From assembly GCF_000226975.2 (NCBI RefSeq), contig NZ_CP019285.1, forward strand, positions 3,968,001 to 4,032,000: DNA of 64,000 bases, read 5' to 3'. Both the position numbers and the translations under genes were made by a program. Below the pieces are notes generated by a model. It was not told where the DNA came from and made no database searches. It was given only the letters and a program-made list of their open reading frames with translations. This document shows, piece by piece, positions 24,841 to 35,211 of the stretch. Source of the DNA: Halobiforma lacisalsi AJ5 (GTDB taxonomy: Archaea > Halobacteriota > Halobacteria > Halobacteriales > Natrialbaceae). Position 1 is the first letter of the stretch. Each line of letters begins with the position of its first letter.

Positions 24841-26208
24841 CTACAGGTTCGCGTTCATCCATTCGGAGAACGACGCGAGGATATCCATGTAATCCACGAT
24901 GCCGAGGTACAGCGAGATGACCAGCACGATGATGATCGGCACGCGGATCGCCCAGATCCAGGCCTGGGCGAGGCCGTTGAGGTCGCCGATCCCCTTCTCG
25001 AGTTCCGTGACTGCGACCTTCGGTGCGACCCAGCCGACGAGGATCATCACCATGAGCGCGCCGAAGACCAGCAGGACGGCGTCGATGAAGCCGTCGTACA
25101 GTTCGATGAAGATGATGTCGTACGTGGTCGGAAGTCCGATCACGTAGATCAGGAGCCCGATGCCGCCCGCGGCTTTCCAGCGTTCGACCCCCTTCTCGTC
25201 GATCAGGTAGGCAGTAACGACCTCGAGCAGCGAGATGGCGCTCGAGAGCGCGCCGATGACGACGGTCCCGAAGAAGACGAGACCGAGCACGCGGCCGCCG
25301 GGGATGTTCGCGAACGCTTCGGTCATCGAGACGAAGATGGTGATCGGACCGCCTTCGCCGGGTTCGATGCCGCCCGAGAAGAAGACGGGGAAGACCACCA
25401 GACCGGCGAGGAACGCGATCCCGGTGTCGAAGCCGATGATGGTCGCGGCGTCTTTGGTCAGGTTACGGTCTTCGCCGAGGTAGGAGGCGTACGTAATCAT
25501 CACGCCCATCCCCAGCGACAGCGTGAAGAACGCTTGCCCGGCGGCGGCCGGCAGTAGCGTCGCCCAGTTTTCGGCGATCGTCCCTGCGTCCGGCGAGAGG
25601 TAGTACGCGTAGCCGGCGCCCGCACCGTCGAGGGTGAACGCCCAGACGGCGAGCCCGACCAGCAGCACGATCAGTGCCGGCACCATGAGCTTGACCGCCA
25701 ACTCGATACCCTGCCGGATGCCGAGCGCGACGATGCCGATCGTCGCCGCCATGAACACGGTGTGAAGCACCACCGAACTCATGCCGAACGTCATGTCGAA
25801 GAACATCTCGATGGCCTCGCCGTTGTAGCTGGCGAGGTGGTCGGCGTAGCTCCCCCGGAAGCCCGCCAGGAAGTATCGGATGAACCAGCCGGCGATGACG
25901 CTGTAGTACGAGAGGAGGACGATGCCGATGAAGACGAAGACCCCACCGACGTACTTCCAGGCTTCGCCACCGTACTCCATCAACGCCCCGACCGGGTTCC
26001 GTCCCGTTTTCCGACCGACGACGAACTCGGCCAGGATCGCCGGGAACCCGATCAGGGCGATGAAGGCGAGATAGACGATCAGGAAGGCCGCCCCGCCACC
26101 GTCACCGACGGCGAACGGGAAGCGCCAGATGTTCCCCAATCCCACTGCGCTGCCGACGGCAGCGAGGATGAACCCTGTTCTTGTGGACCATGTCTCACGT
26201 TGTGCCAT
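24841..26208 (-). CDS. Neurotransmitter:sodium symporter family transporter (NSS/SNF)
   Basis: 455 residues. The LeuT-family signature GSAVGLGNIWRFPF (TM1, about 19-32) with the unwound sodium/substrate site is intact, and about 12 membrane segments follow; GMGVMITYASYLGEDRN marks TM6-7. Transports an amino acid or similar solute with sodium. No periplasmic or accessory subunit is encoded nearby. Start ATG 26208 lies 26-32 bases from a TATA box. Confidence 0.9.
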   Translation of the reverse strand: MAQRETWSTRTGFILAAVGSAVGLGNIWRFPFAVGDGGGAAFLIVYLAFIALIGFPAILAEFVVGRKTGRNPVGALMEYGGEAWKYVGGVFVFIGIVLLSYYSVIAGWFIRYFLAGFRGSYADHLASYNGEAIEMFFDMTFGMSSVVLHTVFMAATIGIVALGIRQGIELAVKLMVPALIVLLVGLAVWAFTLDGAGAGYAYYLSPDAGTIAENWATLLPAAAGQAFFTLSLGMGVMITYASYLGEDRNLTKDAATIIGFDTGIAFLAGLVVFPVFFSGGIEPGEGGPITIFVSMTEAFANIPGGRVLGLVFFGTVVIGALSSAISLLEVVTAYLIDEKGVERWKAAGGIGLLIYVIGLPTTYDIIFIELYDGFIDAVLLVFGALMVMILVGWVAPKVAVTELEKGIGDLNGLAQAWIWAIRVPIIIVLVISLYLGIVDYMDILASFSEWMNANL

Positions 26209-26233
26209 GGATCACTTGTTTAAAAGAAGACCC

Positions 26234-26240
26234 ATATATA
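26234..26240 (-). promoter_or_regulatory. TATA box of the NSS transporter gene
   Basis: ATATATA on either strand, at leaderless spacing from ATG 26208. Confidence 0.55.
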
Positions 26241-26361
26241 ACTTTTCGTAGCCGAGTAACATCTGTCAGCGCAACAGTTATTAATCGTGATGGTATTACG
26301 GAATCCTTTTCATATTGGTCGTCACACAACGGCGTATGAAACCGACTGGGGTGGTTCCAAC

Positions 26362-28276
<1,915 letters not shown>

Positions 28277-28377
28277 CGCGCCCGTTCACGTACGATTCGA
28301 GTGCTCCGGTCGATGCGTCCGTACCCGTTTGGTACGTCCATCCGACCACGTTGTACTCGTCGACGCGATACCAGGAT

Positions 28378-29024
28378 CTACGCGACCGTCCATCGGACCC
28401 GCGTCAGCGGATGTAGCGGGTTCGACCCGTGGACGTCGTAGCTCATGTCGGTTATCTCGAGCACTGACGACTCGCGGAGCTGCTCGAGAAGGCCGTCGCT
28501 GTAGCCACGCTCCTGCGAGTACTGCCGGTGAAGGAGACCGAGGACGTTCTCCGGATGGGGACCGACCTGCTCGATGTGGACCCCTGCCGTGATCTATCCG
28601 TCCTTCGCGAAGCGCTCGAGTCGATCGACGACCGGCCTCGTCTCTGGCAGCGTCACGAGCGCCTCTTTCGTGAAGACGATATACTCGTCGTCGACCTCGA
28701 GAAGCGAGTTCCAGTCTCCGAAGAAGTCGAACTGCTCGACCGAGACTCGATCCCGGTCGTCTGCGAACCGCTCCTGGAGGGGCTCCTCGAGCACACTGTT
28801 CGCTCCGAGTCGGGGGAGCCCCGGATCTCTTCGACGAGTTCCCTCGTCGGACGTGGGGTGTCTTGGTACGTCTTGATGAGGGCATCGTAGAGCCGGCGAT
28901 ACGTATCGGTCCCGGTGTAGGAGCGTGGTTCGCCTGGCGGCTCCCGCTCTGGCTCAAGCAGATACGCCGCCCATGCCGATCGTTTCGGTAACTCGTCGAG
29001 GGAAACAGCTCCATCAGCGCTCAC
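28378..29024 (-). pseudogene. Broken gene of unknown family (frameshift plus amber stop)
   Basis: Reading starts at GTG 29024 or further upstream (coding-like residues WVREQSLEHPVSLPEV precede it but no start is seen). It runs through SLDELPKRSAWAAYLLEPE and YRRLYDALIKTYQDTPRPT, then shifts frame in the homopolymer GGGCTCCCCC near 28806-28815, continues as NSVLEEPLQERFADD and YIVFTKEALVTLPETRPVV, hits TAG after RFAKDG, and the same frame stays coding-like to TAG at 28378-28380. High GC, unlike the AT-rich DNA next to it, so it is probably old chromosomal DNA decaying beside the island. Function unknown. Confidence 0.55.
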
Positions 29025-29417
29025 CTCCGGCAGTGAGACAGGATGCTCGAGCGACTGTTCGCGAACCCAGTAATAGTTGCGTCGCTACCACCGGTAGAAT
29101 TCGGATACGATCAGCGACAGTACCGATCGTATTAAAATCACGGTGTAATGACTGGCCGGTGACGGCCCGTGTCACGTTCGATTCTCGATAGCTGAAAGCA
29201 AGTCGATCCCAGAGCCTTCGGTCTCCCAACATGTGGCGGATAGTATTAAAACTGATAGTAAAAAATGACATGATCGGTCAAGAATTGAATATTGACTCAG
29301 TTATCAATGAACCACACGGCATTTATCCATGTGTTATGAGGGATCGTTCCAACGATTTTGAGGTGTCGATTTGTCGTAAGAGTGTGAAGTTGCGGAACTA
29401 TATTCGGAACGTTCGAT
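29025..29417. other. Gene-free transition from high-GC to AT-rich DNA
   Basis: GC content drops within this stretch. The 76-residue open frame at 29231-29461 has no coding character and overlaps the convergent regulator gene. I see no attachment site, tRNA end or direct repeat here. Confidence 0.4.
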
Positions 29418-30203
29418 TTAGTCGTAGTGTGTACTCTGTTTTCGGTAGTTTTCAAAGGTAGATATCCCCCATGAAACAGCTTCTTCTGACTTGTTTATCA
29501 AAACACCTAGTAATCCGTCTTGATTATACATATTTATTCCCACATAGTCTTGATCACCTTTGGTGATCCAGAGGGAGAAAGGCAATTCACCGTCAAACTT
29601 GTGGAAAGTGGTGTTTGGATGGGCGATAATAGTGGAAACCTCTGAATCGTCTTCCTTTTCAACTGTGTCTAACACATCCGCCTCTATAACGACCTCAATG
29701 GATGTCTCGCTTTTCTTAACAGTCTCAAGTAAGTTCTTCGAAAATGCTGGCATTATCACTGGTGCTAATCTAAATAATTGATCCGCTTCTCTGACCAACC
29801 CATAACTTTCTTTAAGTACTATCCCAGGAGCCTTCGGATCAGCGACATTCACATTAATGTTTTTAATGAACTGAGTTGAGATCGTGGGTTGGGACGGTAA
29901 TTCTTTTAATATCTCATTCGCTTCCTCAATTCCTTGTAGAACTTGACGATGTCGGGTGTATTCTTTATGGGAAATCTTGCCTGTCTGAGTGATATGATAT
30001 CTCCCATTCTTATACTGGACACACCCTTGTTCCTGAAGCGATTTGATCCCTCTGTCAATCGTAGAACGAGATCGCCCTGTGTTTTCAATGAGTTGTGCTT
30101 TCGTCTGTGGTTCAGTCAATAAGTTTTCTAGGAGGTTGTTCCGTTTCTTGAGTACTTCTTCACGGGTAGTGATTGAGGACTCCATACTAATTGATATCTC
30201 CAT
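29418..30203 (-). CDS. Winged-helix regulator with FilR1-type C-terminal domain
   Basis: 261 residues from ATG 30203 (255 from ATG 30185; TATA-like elements fit either). N-terminal winged helix: LLTEPQTKAQLIENTGRSRSTIDRGIKSLQEQG (landmarks). The C-terminal 180 residues resemble the methanogenesis-regulatory FilR1 middle domain common in haloarchaeal HTH proteins (ESYGLVREADQLFRLAPVIMPAF; IEVVIEADVLDTVEKE; ITKGDQDYVGINMYNQDGLLGVLINKS). GC is far below the chromosomal genes, with Ile/Lys/Asn-rich codons, so it was acquired. It is the only intact regulator of the island. Confidence 0.8.
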   Translation of the reverse strand: MEISISMESSITTREEVLKKRNNLLENLLTEPQTKAQLIENTGRSRSTIDRGIKSLQEQGCVQYKNGRYHITQTGKISHKEYTRHRQVLQGIEEANEILKELPSQPTISTQFIKNINVNVADPKAPGIVLKESYGLVREADQLFRLAPVIMPAFSKNLLETVKKSETSIEVVIEADVLDTVEKEDDSEVSTIIAHPNTTFHKFDGELPFSLWITKGDQDYVGINMYNQDGLLGVLINKSEEAVSWGISTFENYRKQSTHYD

Positions 30204-30255
30204 CGGAAATTTTTATTACAACTATTAAATTCTTTCTTATTCCATTTATTGTCTT

Positions 30256-30486
30256 TTGATTCTGGTGCTATGGAGAAAACCGACGATTGTGGGGGAATTT
30301 TCTGGTTTATTATCCTGTAATTTAGTGGGGGGCGGTGTCACATCAGCACGGTTCGAACGGACACTGGACCCGGAAACGTGGGGCCTGGGCCACGGAGGCG
30401 AGTACGGGGTCTACTTCAGTGCTTCAACGCCAGATGGTAGCGCTCTGAATTGGGATATTCGGTACTTCCCGAACGTCGATCTGTGA
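30256..30486 (+). pseudogene. Probable 3' remnant of an unknown gene
   Basis: The last 50 codons (TSARFERTLDPETWGLGHGG...DIRYFPNVDL) look like real haloarchaeal protein, while the first 25 look like non-coding AT-rich DNA. This suggests a gene tail truncated at its 5' end. It ends 38 bases before the IS5-type element's target duplication. No family recognised. Confidence 0.3.
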
Positions 30487-30524
30487 GCTATGCTGATTCC
30501 TGGTGAACGACTGTAGCAGCACCA

Positions 30525-30532
30525 GAATAGAG
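30525..30532. repeat. Target-site duplication, left copy
   Basis: GAATAGAG directly before the left end of the IS5-type element; identical to 31461-31468. Confidence 0.75.
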
Positions 30533-30606
30533 TGCTCTGTTAAATAGCGATCTAATCAGCTGATATCACGGGTTAGAAGGGTGAAGTCGAGGAAATCGAG
30601 GTTGGT

Positions 30607-31431
30607 ATGGAAATCGACATCCTCGACTTCGTTGAGCAGTGTCGAGACCTAGCTAAACAAGCGTTGGGGAAGCACGCGGGCGAGCCCGCCAGCGGCGGGT
30701 TCGCCCGCTGGGTACACGTCGTTTTGCACTGTTTTCGGCTCGAAGAGGGCCATAGCTACCGTGAAACGCCGAACCGGCTGAAGTACATGTCTGAGATTCG
30801 TGACGTACTTGACCTCGATCAGGACGAGCTGCCGGATTACAGCACGATCTACAAGTCGTTCGATCGGCTGAAAATGTGGGTGTGGCGGGCGTTGCTGCGC
30901 GTTTCACCACAGCAACACCCGCAGTCTGGGCACGTCGCTCTCGACAGTACGTTCTTTGATCGACGCGCTGCTTCATCGTACTACCGTCAGAGATCCGGGA
31001 ATAGCGTCCAGACACTGAAAGTGACCACATTAACCGATGTAGAGCCTCTTGCAGTTCTTGACGTCCATATTTCGGCCCGGTGGAAGCATGATACGAAGAC
31101 AGGGCCGCAGGTCGTCCGCCGAAACGCGGACGACCTGCTTTCCGTGGCGGCTGACAAAGCCTTCCACAACTGGCACACCAAATACGAGTTCTACGCCCTC
31201 GGTGTCGAACCACTGATCTCACAGCGTGGATCGAGGCCACTCACGACAGGGAACAACGCGCTCATCCGGACAAAAGGCTACGCTCAGCGCTGGATGGCCG
31301 AAACGTCGTACTCGACGACGAAGCGCTCGCTCGGCGATGCCGTGCGAGCGCTGGGCTGGTATCGATAGTTCCGTGAAATCGTCCTCATGTTCGCCATCAT
31401 CAACATAGAAAAGCTCTGTGAACCGCTCTAA
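30607..31431 (+). pseudogene. IS5-family transposase, amber-interrupted near the C-terminus
   Basis: 253 codons run to TAG 31366-31368 (...RALGWYR), then the same frame continues FREIVLMFAIINIEKLCEPL to TAA 31429-31431. Relatives read through with an amino acid, commonly Gln, at the stop, so CAG-to-TAG is likely. DDE residues appear present: VALDSTF (Asp), SVAADKAF (Asp) and MAETSYSTTKRS (Glu). The catalytic core is upstream of the stop, so residual activity is possible. Codons 24-34 are formed by a 33-base hairpin (30676-30708). Confidence 0.8.
30676..30708. repeat. 15-bp GC palindrome inside the IS5 transposase gene
   Basis: Arms GCGGGCGAGCCCGCC and GGCGGGTTCGCCCGC pair at 14 of 15 positions around AGC. 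The 33 bases equal eleven in-frame codons (AGEPASGGFAR). Confidence 0.85.
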
Positions 31432-31460
31432 CCATCATTCAGCAGCTATTCAACAAAGCA

Positions 31461-31468
31461 GAATAGAG
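31461..31468. repeat. Target-site duplication, right copy
   Basis: GAATAGAG directly after the right end of the IS5-type element. Confidence 0.75.
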
Positions 31469-31570
31469 AACCAACGAGGAAACGGAGCTCACATCAGGAG
31501 GAATTCAGGCTGAATTACCCGAATGAAGCAGTAGTGGACGGGTGCTGCAGCTCGGGAGAGGAAGGCCCGA

Positions 31571-31598
31571 GGCCGCGGGCTGACGCCAGCCCGCGGCC
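31571..31598. repeat. 12-bp perfect palindrome inside the ISH3 transposase gene
   Basis: Arms GGCCGCGGGCTG and CAGCCCGCGGCC around ACGC, located in the C-terminal codons. Confidence 0.85.
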
Positions 31599-31724
31599 GC
31601 TCCGTATGCGTCTGGGACGCCTACCCCATTCATCTCCAGCTGCCACCTCCGGTCTAACTCCTCCTCTAACGCATGTCTGATCCAGTCAGAGAAGGTTTTG
31701 AACGTAAACTCCTCTGGAAGGTCG

Positions 31725-31748
31725 CGCCCGCCCCGACGTGGGCGGGCG
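31725..31748. repeat. 9-bp perfect palindrome inside the ISH3 transposase gene
   Basis: Arms CGCCCGCCC and GGGCGGGCG around CGACGT, second hairpin of the same gene. Confidence 0.75.
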
Positions 31749-32800
31749 ACGACCGCCCAGCGAAGCACAAGCCAGAGGTTCTCCAGCAAGAATCCAACCA
31801 AGACGAACGCAAACCGAATGACTGGATCCTGTGTTGTCGTTATCGGTCGTGCTTGACGAAACACCCGGTAGCTCGTCTCGATCGCTGAGCGCTTTCGATA
31901 GAGTCGTACGACCTGTTTGGGCGTGCGATCGGCCAGATCGCACGCCACATAGCCTCGAACGACCTCGCCGCTTTTCCCCGATCTCCGGCGTGATAGGACA
32001 CTGCGACCGCGAGCGGGAATTCCAGTTCCTGCTCGCGGCCCTCGTACATTCGATAGGTCGTCATGTACGAGCAGTGCGTCTCTAGCTTCTCTTGCATACG
32101 ATCGCCCTTGTTTTGGACGGGAACAACGGTTGCAGCGATCTCCCGAGATCGGCGCAAAATGCGTTCGTTGTAGAAGCCACGATCAGCCAGGAGAAGGTCT
32201 ATCTCGAAGGGATAGGTCTTGACGCGGTCGAGGACACGCTCGACCGCGTCGGCCTCTGATTCGTCGCTGCGGACGTAGGTCATGGCCAACGTCACCGGCT
32301 TCTCGTTCGAAACGAGATACGCCGTACAGTAGCGGTGACACGTGGTTGTACCATCTTTGGCGTGCATGCGACAGAGTTCGCCTTCGTCGTCGGCGTAGGT
32401 CCCGTGATAGGGGTTATCGACAAAGTCGATGGAGACGATCCTCGACCGGTCAGGGTCGAGGATCGTCATCGCTAACTGTCTGAGCAGGAGGTTAGCAACG
32501 AACTCAAGCCACTCCCGGTCGAGCGTGTGTAACCAGTTCATCACGGTATCGTCACAGGGAGTGTCGTCGTTCTCTTTGCACGTTTCCCAGACAGAGGTCT
32601 GGTTGACGGCTGCAAGAATGACGACAGCCCAGATCTCGCCGGGATCGAGGGGCGAACCCTCGATCCCTGGCAGCGGGAGCTGGCCGATAACGTTCTCCGC
32701 TACATCTTTGACATCCGAGTCCGAAAGAACACCGTCTGCTTGAGGGATCGTGAACACATTCACTCAACCAGACATCTTCCTTATGAGACCAACGCTTTAG

Positions 32801-32820
32801 AACCGGCTCTCACACCGGTT
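32801..32820. repeat. Small inverted repeat at the ISH3 upstream flank
   Basis: AACCGG and CCGGTT around eight bases. It could be the terminator of the small minus-strand frame ending at 32810, or part of an element end. Confidence 0.35.
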
Positions 32821-32992
32821 GGGAAGTACCGATCATCATCATCGGCTCAGTATCAATCTCCCGAAAGAAGATGTGATTAAGGTCGGTCTTGATTCCGGGG
32901 TCAATCCTCAGGACATTCGCCTTGACTGCTTGCAAAAACTCCAATAATTCCACCATCTTCAAGATGTCTCTGTCGATCAGCCGACCAGACAT
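32810..32992 (-). CDS. Possible 60-residue protein of unknown function
   Basis: ATG 32992, beginning MSGRLIDRDILKMVELLEFL. An amphipathic helix is followed by AVKANVLRIDPGIKTDLNHIFF. A TATA-like TTTAATAG lies roughly 20-25 bases upstream on the minus strand. No relatives recognised; size and context make a spurious frame possible. Confidence 0.35.
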   Translation of the reverse strand: MSGRLIDRDILKMVELLEFLQAVKANVLRIDPGIKTDLNHIFFREIDTEPMMMIGTSQPV

Positions 32993-33146
32993 CAAATCAT
33001 AATATCTATTAAAATGGATGTATTATATAATTACTAGAAGCGAAGTGAAGAAGGCCTTTAGACAGGACTGATTGACTATGCCCCCCACAAACGACTGTCC
33101 CCGATTTCAGACTGTTAATCAAGCCCGTAATAGTTCGGAAAGTTTG

Positions 33147-33668
33147 ATGCGTCGGTATGTTCTTACTGCTTTGGGAACTGCACTCACAGGAACGTTAGCC
33201 GGATGTTCAGAACTCAGCAGTGAAGAGTATGAAAACCTCCAGGAACATCCAGTCTACATCGATCTAAACGTTGAGCTCTCAATCCCGGATACGATGCAGA
33301 TTGTAGACGCGCCGAAGGACGCTAACCTCATCGTGATACCAGATACTCACGACATCGCAGCACCTCAGGCAGTCGAGTGGCTCAAACAGAAGCGGGTAAT
33401 CGCGCTACTGGGCGGGGAAGCCTGGAGTACGTGGTTATCGTGGGTTGAAACTGATGCGTACGAAGAGACGTTTGAGCACCCGGATATGGTTGGGGAACGT
33501 CTCCCCGACTCACGGTTAGTGATCACTTGGCCTACTCCCGCGGCTGCTCTTACCGCCCAGTATCGCTTGGAGTCTGAACCGTCTGACAGCGACATTCTTA
33601 CTGCTCTAGACAACACGATCGAGGATATACGACCTCGAACGACTGAAAGTACTGATCTTCGTCAATAA
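33147..33668 (+). CDS. Predicted lipoprotein of unknown function
   Basis: 173 residues from ATG 33147, chosen because it begins a signal peptide MRRYVLTALGTALTGTLAGC with an arginine pair, hydrophobic core and lipobox LAGC; ATG 33078 upstream would bury it. Mature protein after Cys20 contains APKDANLIVIPDTHD, VEWLKQKRVIALLGGEAW and VITWPTPAAALTAQY, suggesting an alpha/beta fold. No catalytic motif is recognised. Moderate GC and island location point to acquired cargo. It may pair with the exported protein at 34003. Confidence 0.65.
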   Translation: MRRYVLTALGTALTGTLAGCSELSSEEYENLQEHPVYIDLNVELSIPDTMQIVDAPKDANLIVIPDTHDIAAPQAVEWLKQKRVIALLGGEAWSTWLSWVETDAYEETFEHPDMVGERLPDSRLVITWPTPAAALTAQYRLESEPSDSDILTALDNTIEDIRPRTTESTDLRQ

Positions 33669-34002
33669 ACCTCGGATATTCGAAGGTACAATCACTGGAC
33701 ACCGACTACTGGGCACTGAGCGCGATGAGTTGCGTTGAGAACGACGATGGGTGTCGCCTCGCGATCCTTCATCGACAGGTTGCAAACTAACGCCAGCGGG
33801 AACCAGTGGAAGTACTGAGTGAATACTCACCTGGTACAGTCTATTTGGGCTTTGCTGTAGCGAAACTCTAGTCCTGATCATTCTCCAACCAAATGGTTGA
33901 TGAGTGGGTATGTTCTTCAGGCAGTGGCGAAACCCATTCTATCGTGAAAAATCATTCGTGAGATAATCTATAGTCAAAACACATTAATCATACAACTGGA
34001 TC
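33669..34002. other. 333-base gap without a supportable gene
   Basis: Mixed GC, several short frames with many stops; no repeat, tRNA or element end identified. The last 50 bases are AT-rich and should hold the promoter of the next gene (ATAATCTATAGTC region). Confidence 0.4.
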
Positions 34003-34923
34003 ATGGATCGCAAAACCCGCCGTTCGGTATTGAAGACAAGTGGCATCGCCCTAGCAGGGACTGCACTGACAATGCCTGTCGCAGCTCGCGAAGAAGACAA
34101 CCCCGATGAAGAAGAAATTGGAACTGAAAGCAACGAACCATTCGCCACAGGTGAACTTCCGGAGGATCCGCAAACTCGTGGCGAACCTATAACTATCGAA
34201 TCGGGGGACACTGTCTCGTTTTTTGATCGCAGTTCTTACCCATTCGAAGTTGCCGATATCTACGAAGATGACCGCTGGGACACGCTGGATGTTGAAAACA
34301 CTTCGAGGGGGCGCTACAACGGTGTGGTTAGTGGCGAATGTTCGGAAAAGGCGGCTGGCTCACCGACAGACTTTGGGGTCGTCATGGGAGTGCCGTTTGA
34401 GATGGAGACTGACGAGGCCAACGTGTTCGTAGACGCTCGACTAGAGTACGATCTGGACGTTCCAGGGTCCATCCCGACGTCAGAGTCCGAGCAAGCGGGT
34501 ATTGAAAAGCCCGCCTCTGATGACGACTCATCCACGTCGGTTGATCCCGACGCTGTGCAATACATTCCGATCGCGCTCGGCGGTGCGAACTTCCTAGTCT
34601 CAGTAGGGGACATGATGGATAATACCAGCACACACGCCGGTGTTCAGATTGCTTGGTTCCTCCAGAACCTGACACAGGGGACTACAATCACCTCCGACTT
34701 CGGTAGCGATACAACCTTTGACGTCGTTGAGGTTATTCAAGAGGGGAGTGGCGAGCACAGCAACACGCTGGAACAAACCGATAGTGAAGAGGGAATCTTC
34801 AGAAGTGGAGACGTATACCGGATCGGAGCTGCAATCGGCGGGAGTGTCGAAGTCTCTCTTTACCGGTCGAGAACTGACCTGGAGTTCGAAGCGAAAATCA
34901 AGAGTATGGAAATCCGAGCCTGA
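34003..34923 (+). CDS. Tat-exported protein of unknown function
   Basis: 306 residues. Twin-arginine signal MDRKTRRSVLKTSGIALAGT with cleavage expected near VAARE. The acidic mature part begins with a Glu/Asp-rich linker; strand-rich segments follow (FFDRSSYPFEVADIYEDD; VVMGVPFEMETDEANVFVDARLEYDL; QYIPIALGGANFLVSVGDMM; VEVSLYRSRTDLEFEAKIKS), like an immunoglobulin/jelly-roll fold. No cysteine pair or enzyme motif. Probably a cell-surface or secreted product carried by the island. Confidence 0.7.
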   Translation: MDRKTRRSVLKTSGIALAGTALTMPVAAREEDNPDEEEIGTESNEPFATGELPEDPQTRGEPITIESGDTVSFFDRSSYPFEVADIYEDDRWDTLDVENTSRGRYNGVVSGECSEKAAGSPTDFGVVMGVPFEMETDEANVFVDARLEYDLDVPGSIPTSESEQAGIEKPASDDDSSTSVDPDAVQYIPIALGGANFLVSVGDMMDNTSTHAGVQIAWFLQNLTQGTTITSDFGSDTTFDVVEVIQEGSGEHSNTLEQTDSEEGIFRSGDVYRIGAAIGGSVEVSLYRSRTDLEFEAKIKSMEIRA

Positions 34924-35211
34924 GGAGTGGGATAGACGGTCGCTCCGTTCAATAGTACCGCGACTGAATTCTTTTTATGATTGTTCACTCGTAACCAGCG
35001 GTACGCGAAATCATCAGGTCTGCGAGTGGTCTCCTTGGGATCTGTGGATAGGTGTGCCCCATCACTACCGATTTATGATGTCAATTTCGGCTTTCACCTT
35101 GGTCGTGTATAGTTTGTAGCATCGCTCTTCTGTAGGAATTGTTGACGCCGCTTAGCTGTCGCTGTAGAATCGAAGAGAGCAAGGAAACCGCGTCAGCGGT
35201 GTCCGTTAGGC

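Larger units (their letters stand above)
30533..31460 (+). mobile_element. IS5-family (ISH1-like) insertion sequence, 928 bp, complete ends
   Basis: Ends are TGCTCTGTTAAATAGC (30533-30548) and, as reverse complement, TGCTTTGTTGAATAGC (31445-31460), matching at 14 of 16 bases. The perfect 8-base duplication GAATAGAG flanks both sides, as expected for ISH1-like IS5 elements. It contains one transposase gene with a premature amber codon. Perfect duplication implies that the element moved in by itself, fairly recently. Confidence 0.8.
31505..32763 (-). pseudogene. ISH3-family transposase, frameshifted
   Basis: Starts at ATG 32763 (MNVFTIPQADGVLSDSDV) and reads to about YHAGDRGK. In the run GGGGAAAA (minus strand, 31971-31978) the frame shifts, continuing SGEVVRGYVACDLADRTPKQVVRLYRKRSAIETSYRVFRQ (landmarks) to the stop at 31505. 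Typical ISH3 traits: DFVDNPYHGTY, LLLADRGFYNERIL and the SAIETSYR catalytic Glu. A homopolymer slip separates two otherwise intact halves, so programmed frameshifting or a sequencing error are alternatives to decay. Clear terminal inverted repeats were not found. It lies 36 bases from the IS5-type element. Confidence 0.75.

Noticed and set aside
29231..29461. 76-residue plus-strand frame in AT-rich DNA
   Set aside because: Overlaps the regulator gene's end, basic composition, no promoter or relatives.
34718..35119. 133-residue plus-strand frame across the end of the Tat-exported protein gene
   Set aside because: Overlaps most of its length with a supported gene in another frame and has no structure of its own.
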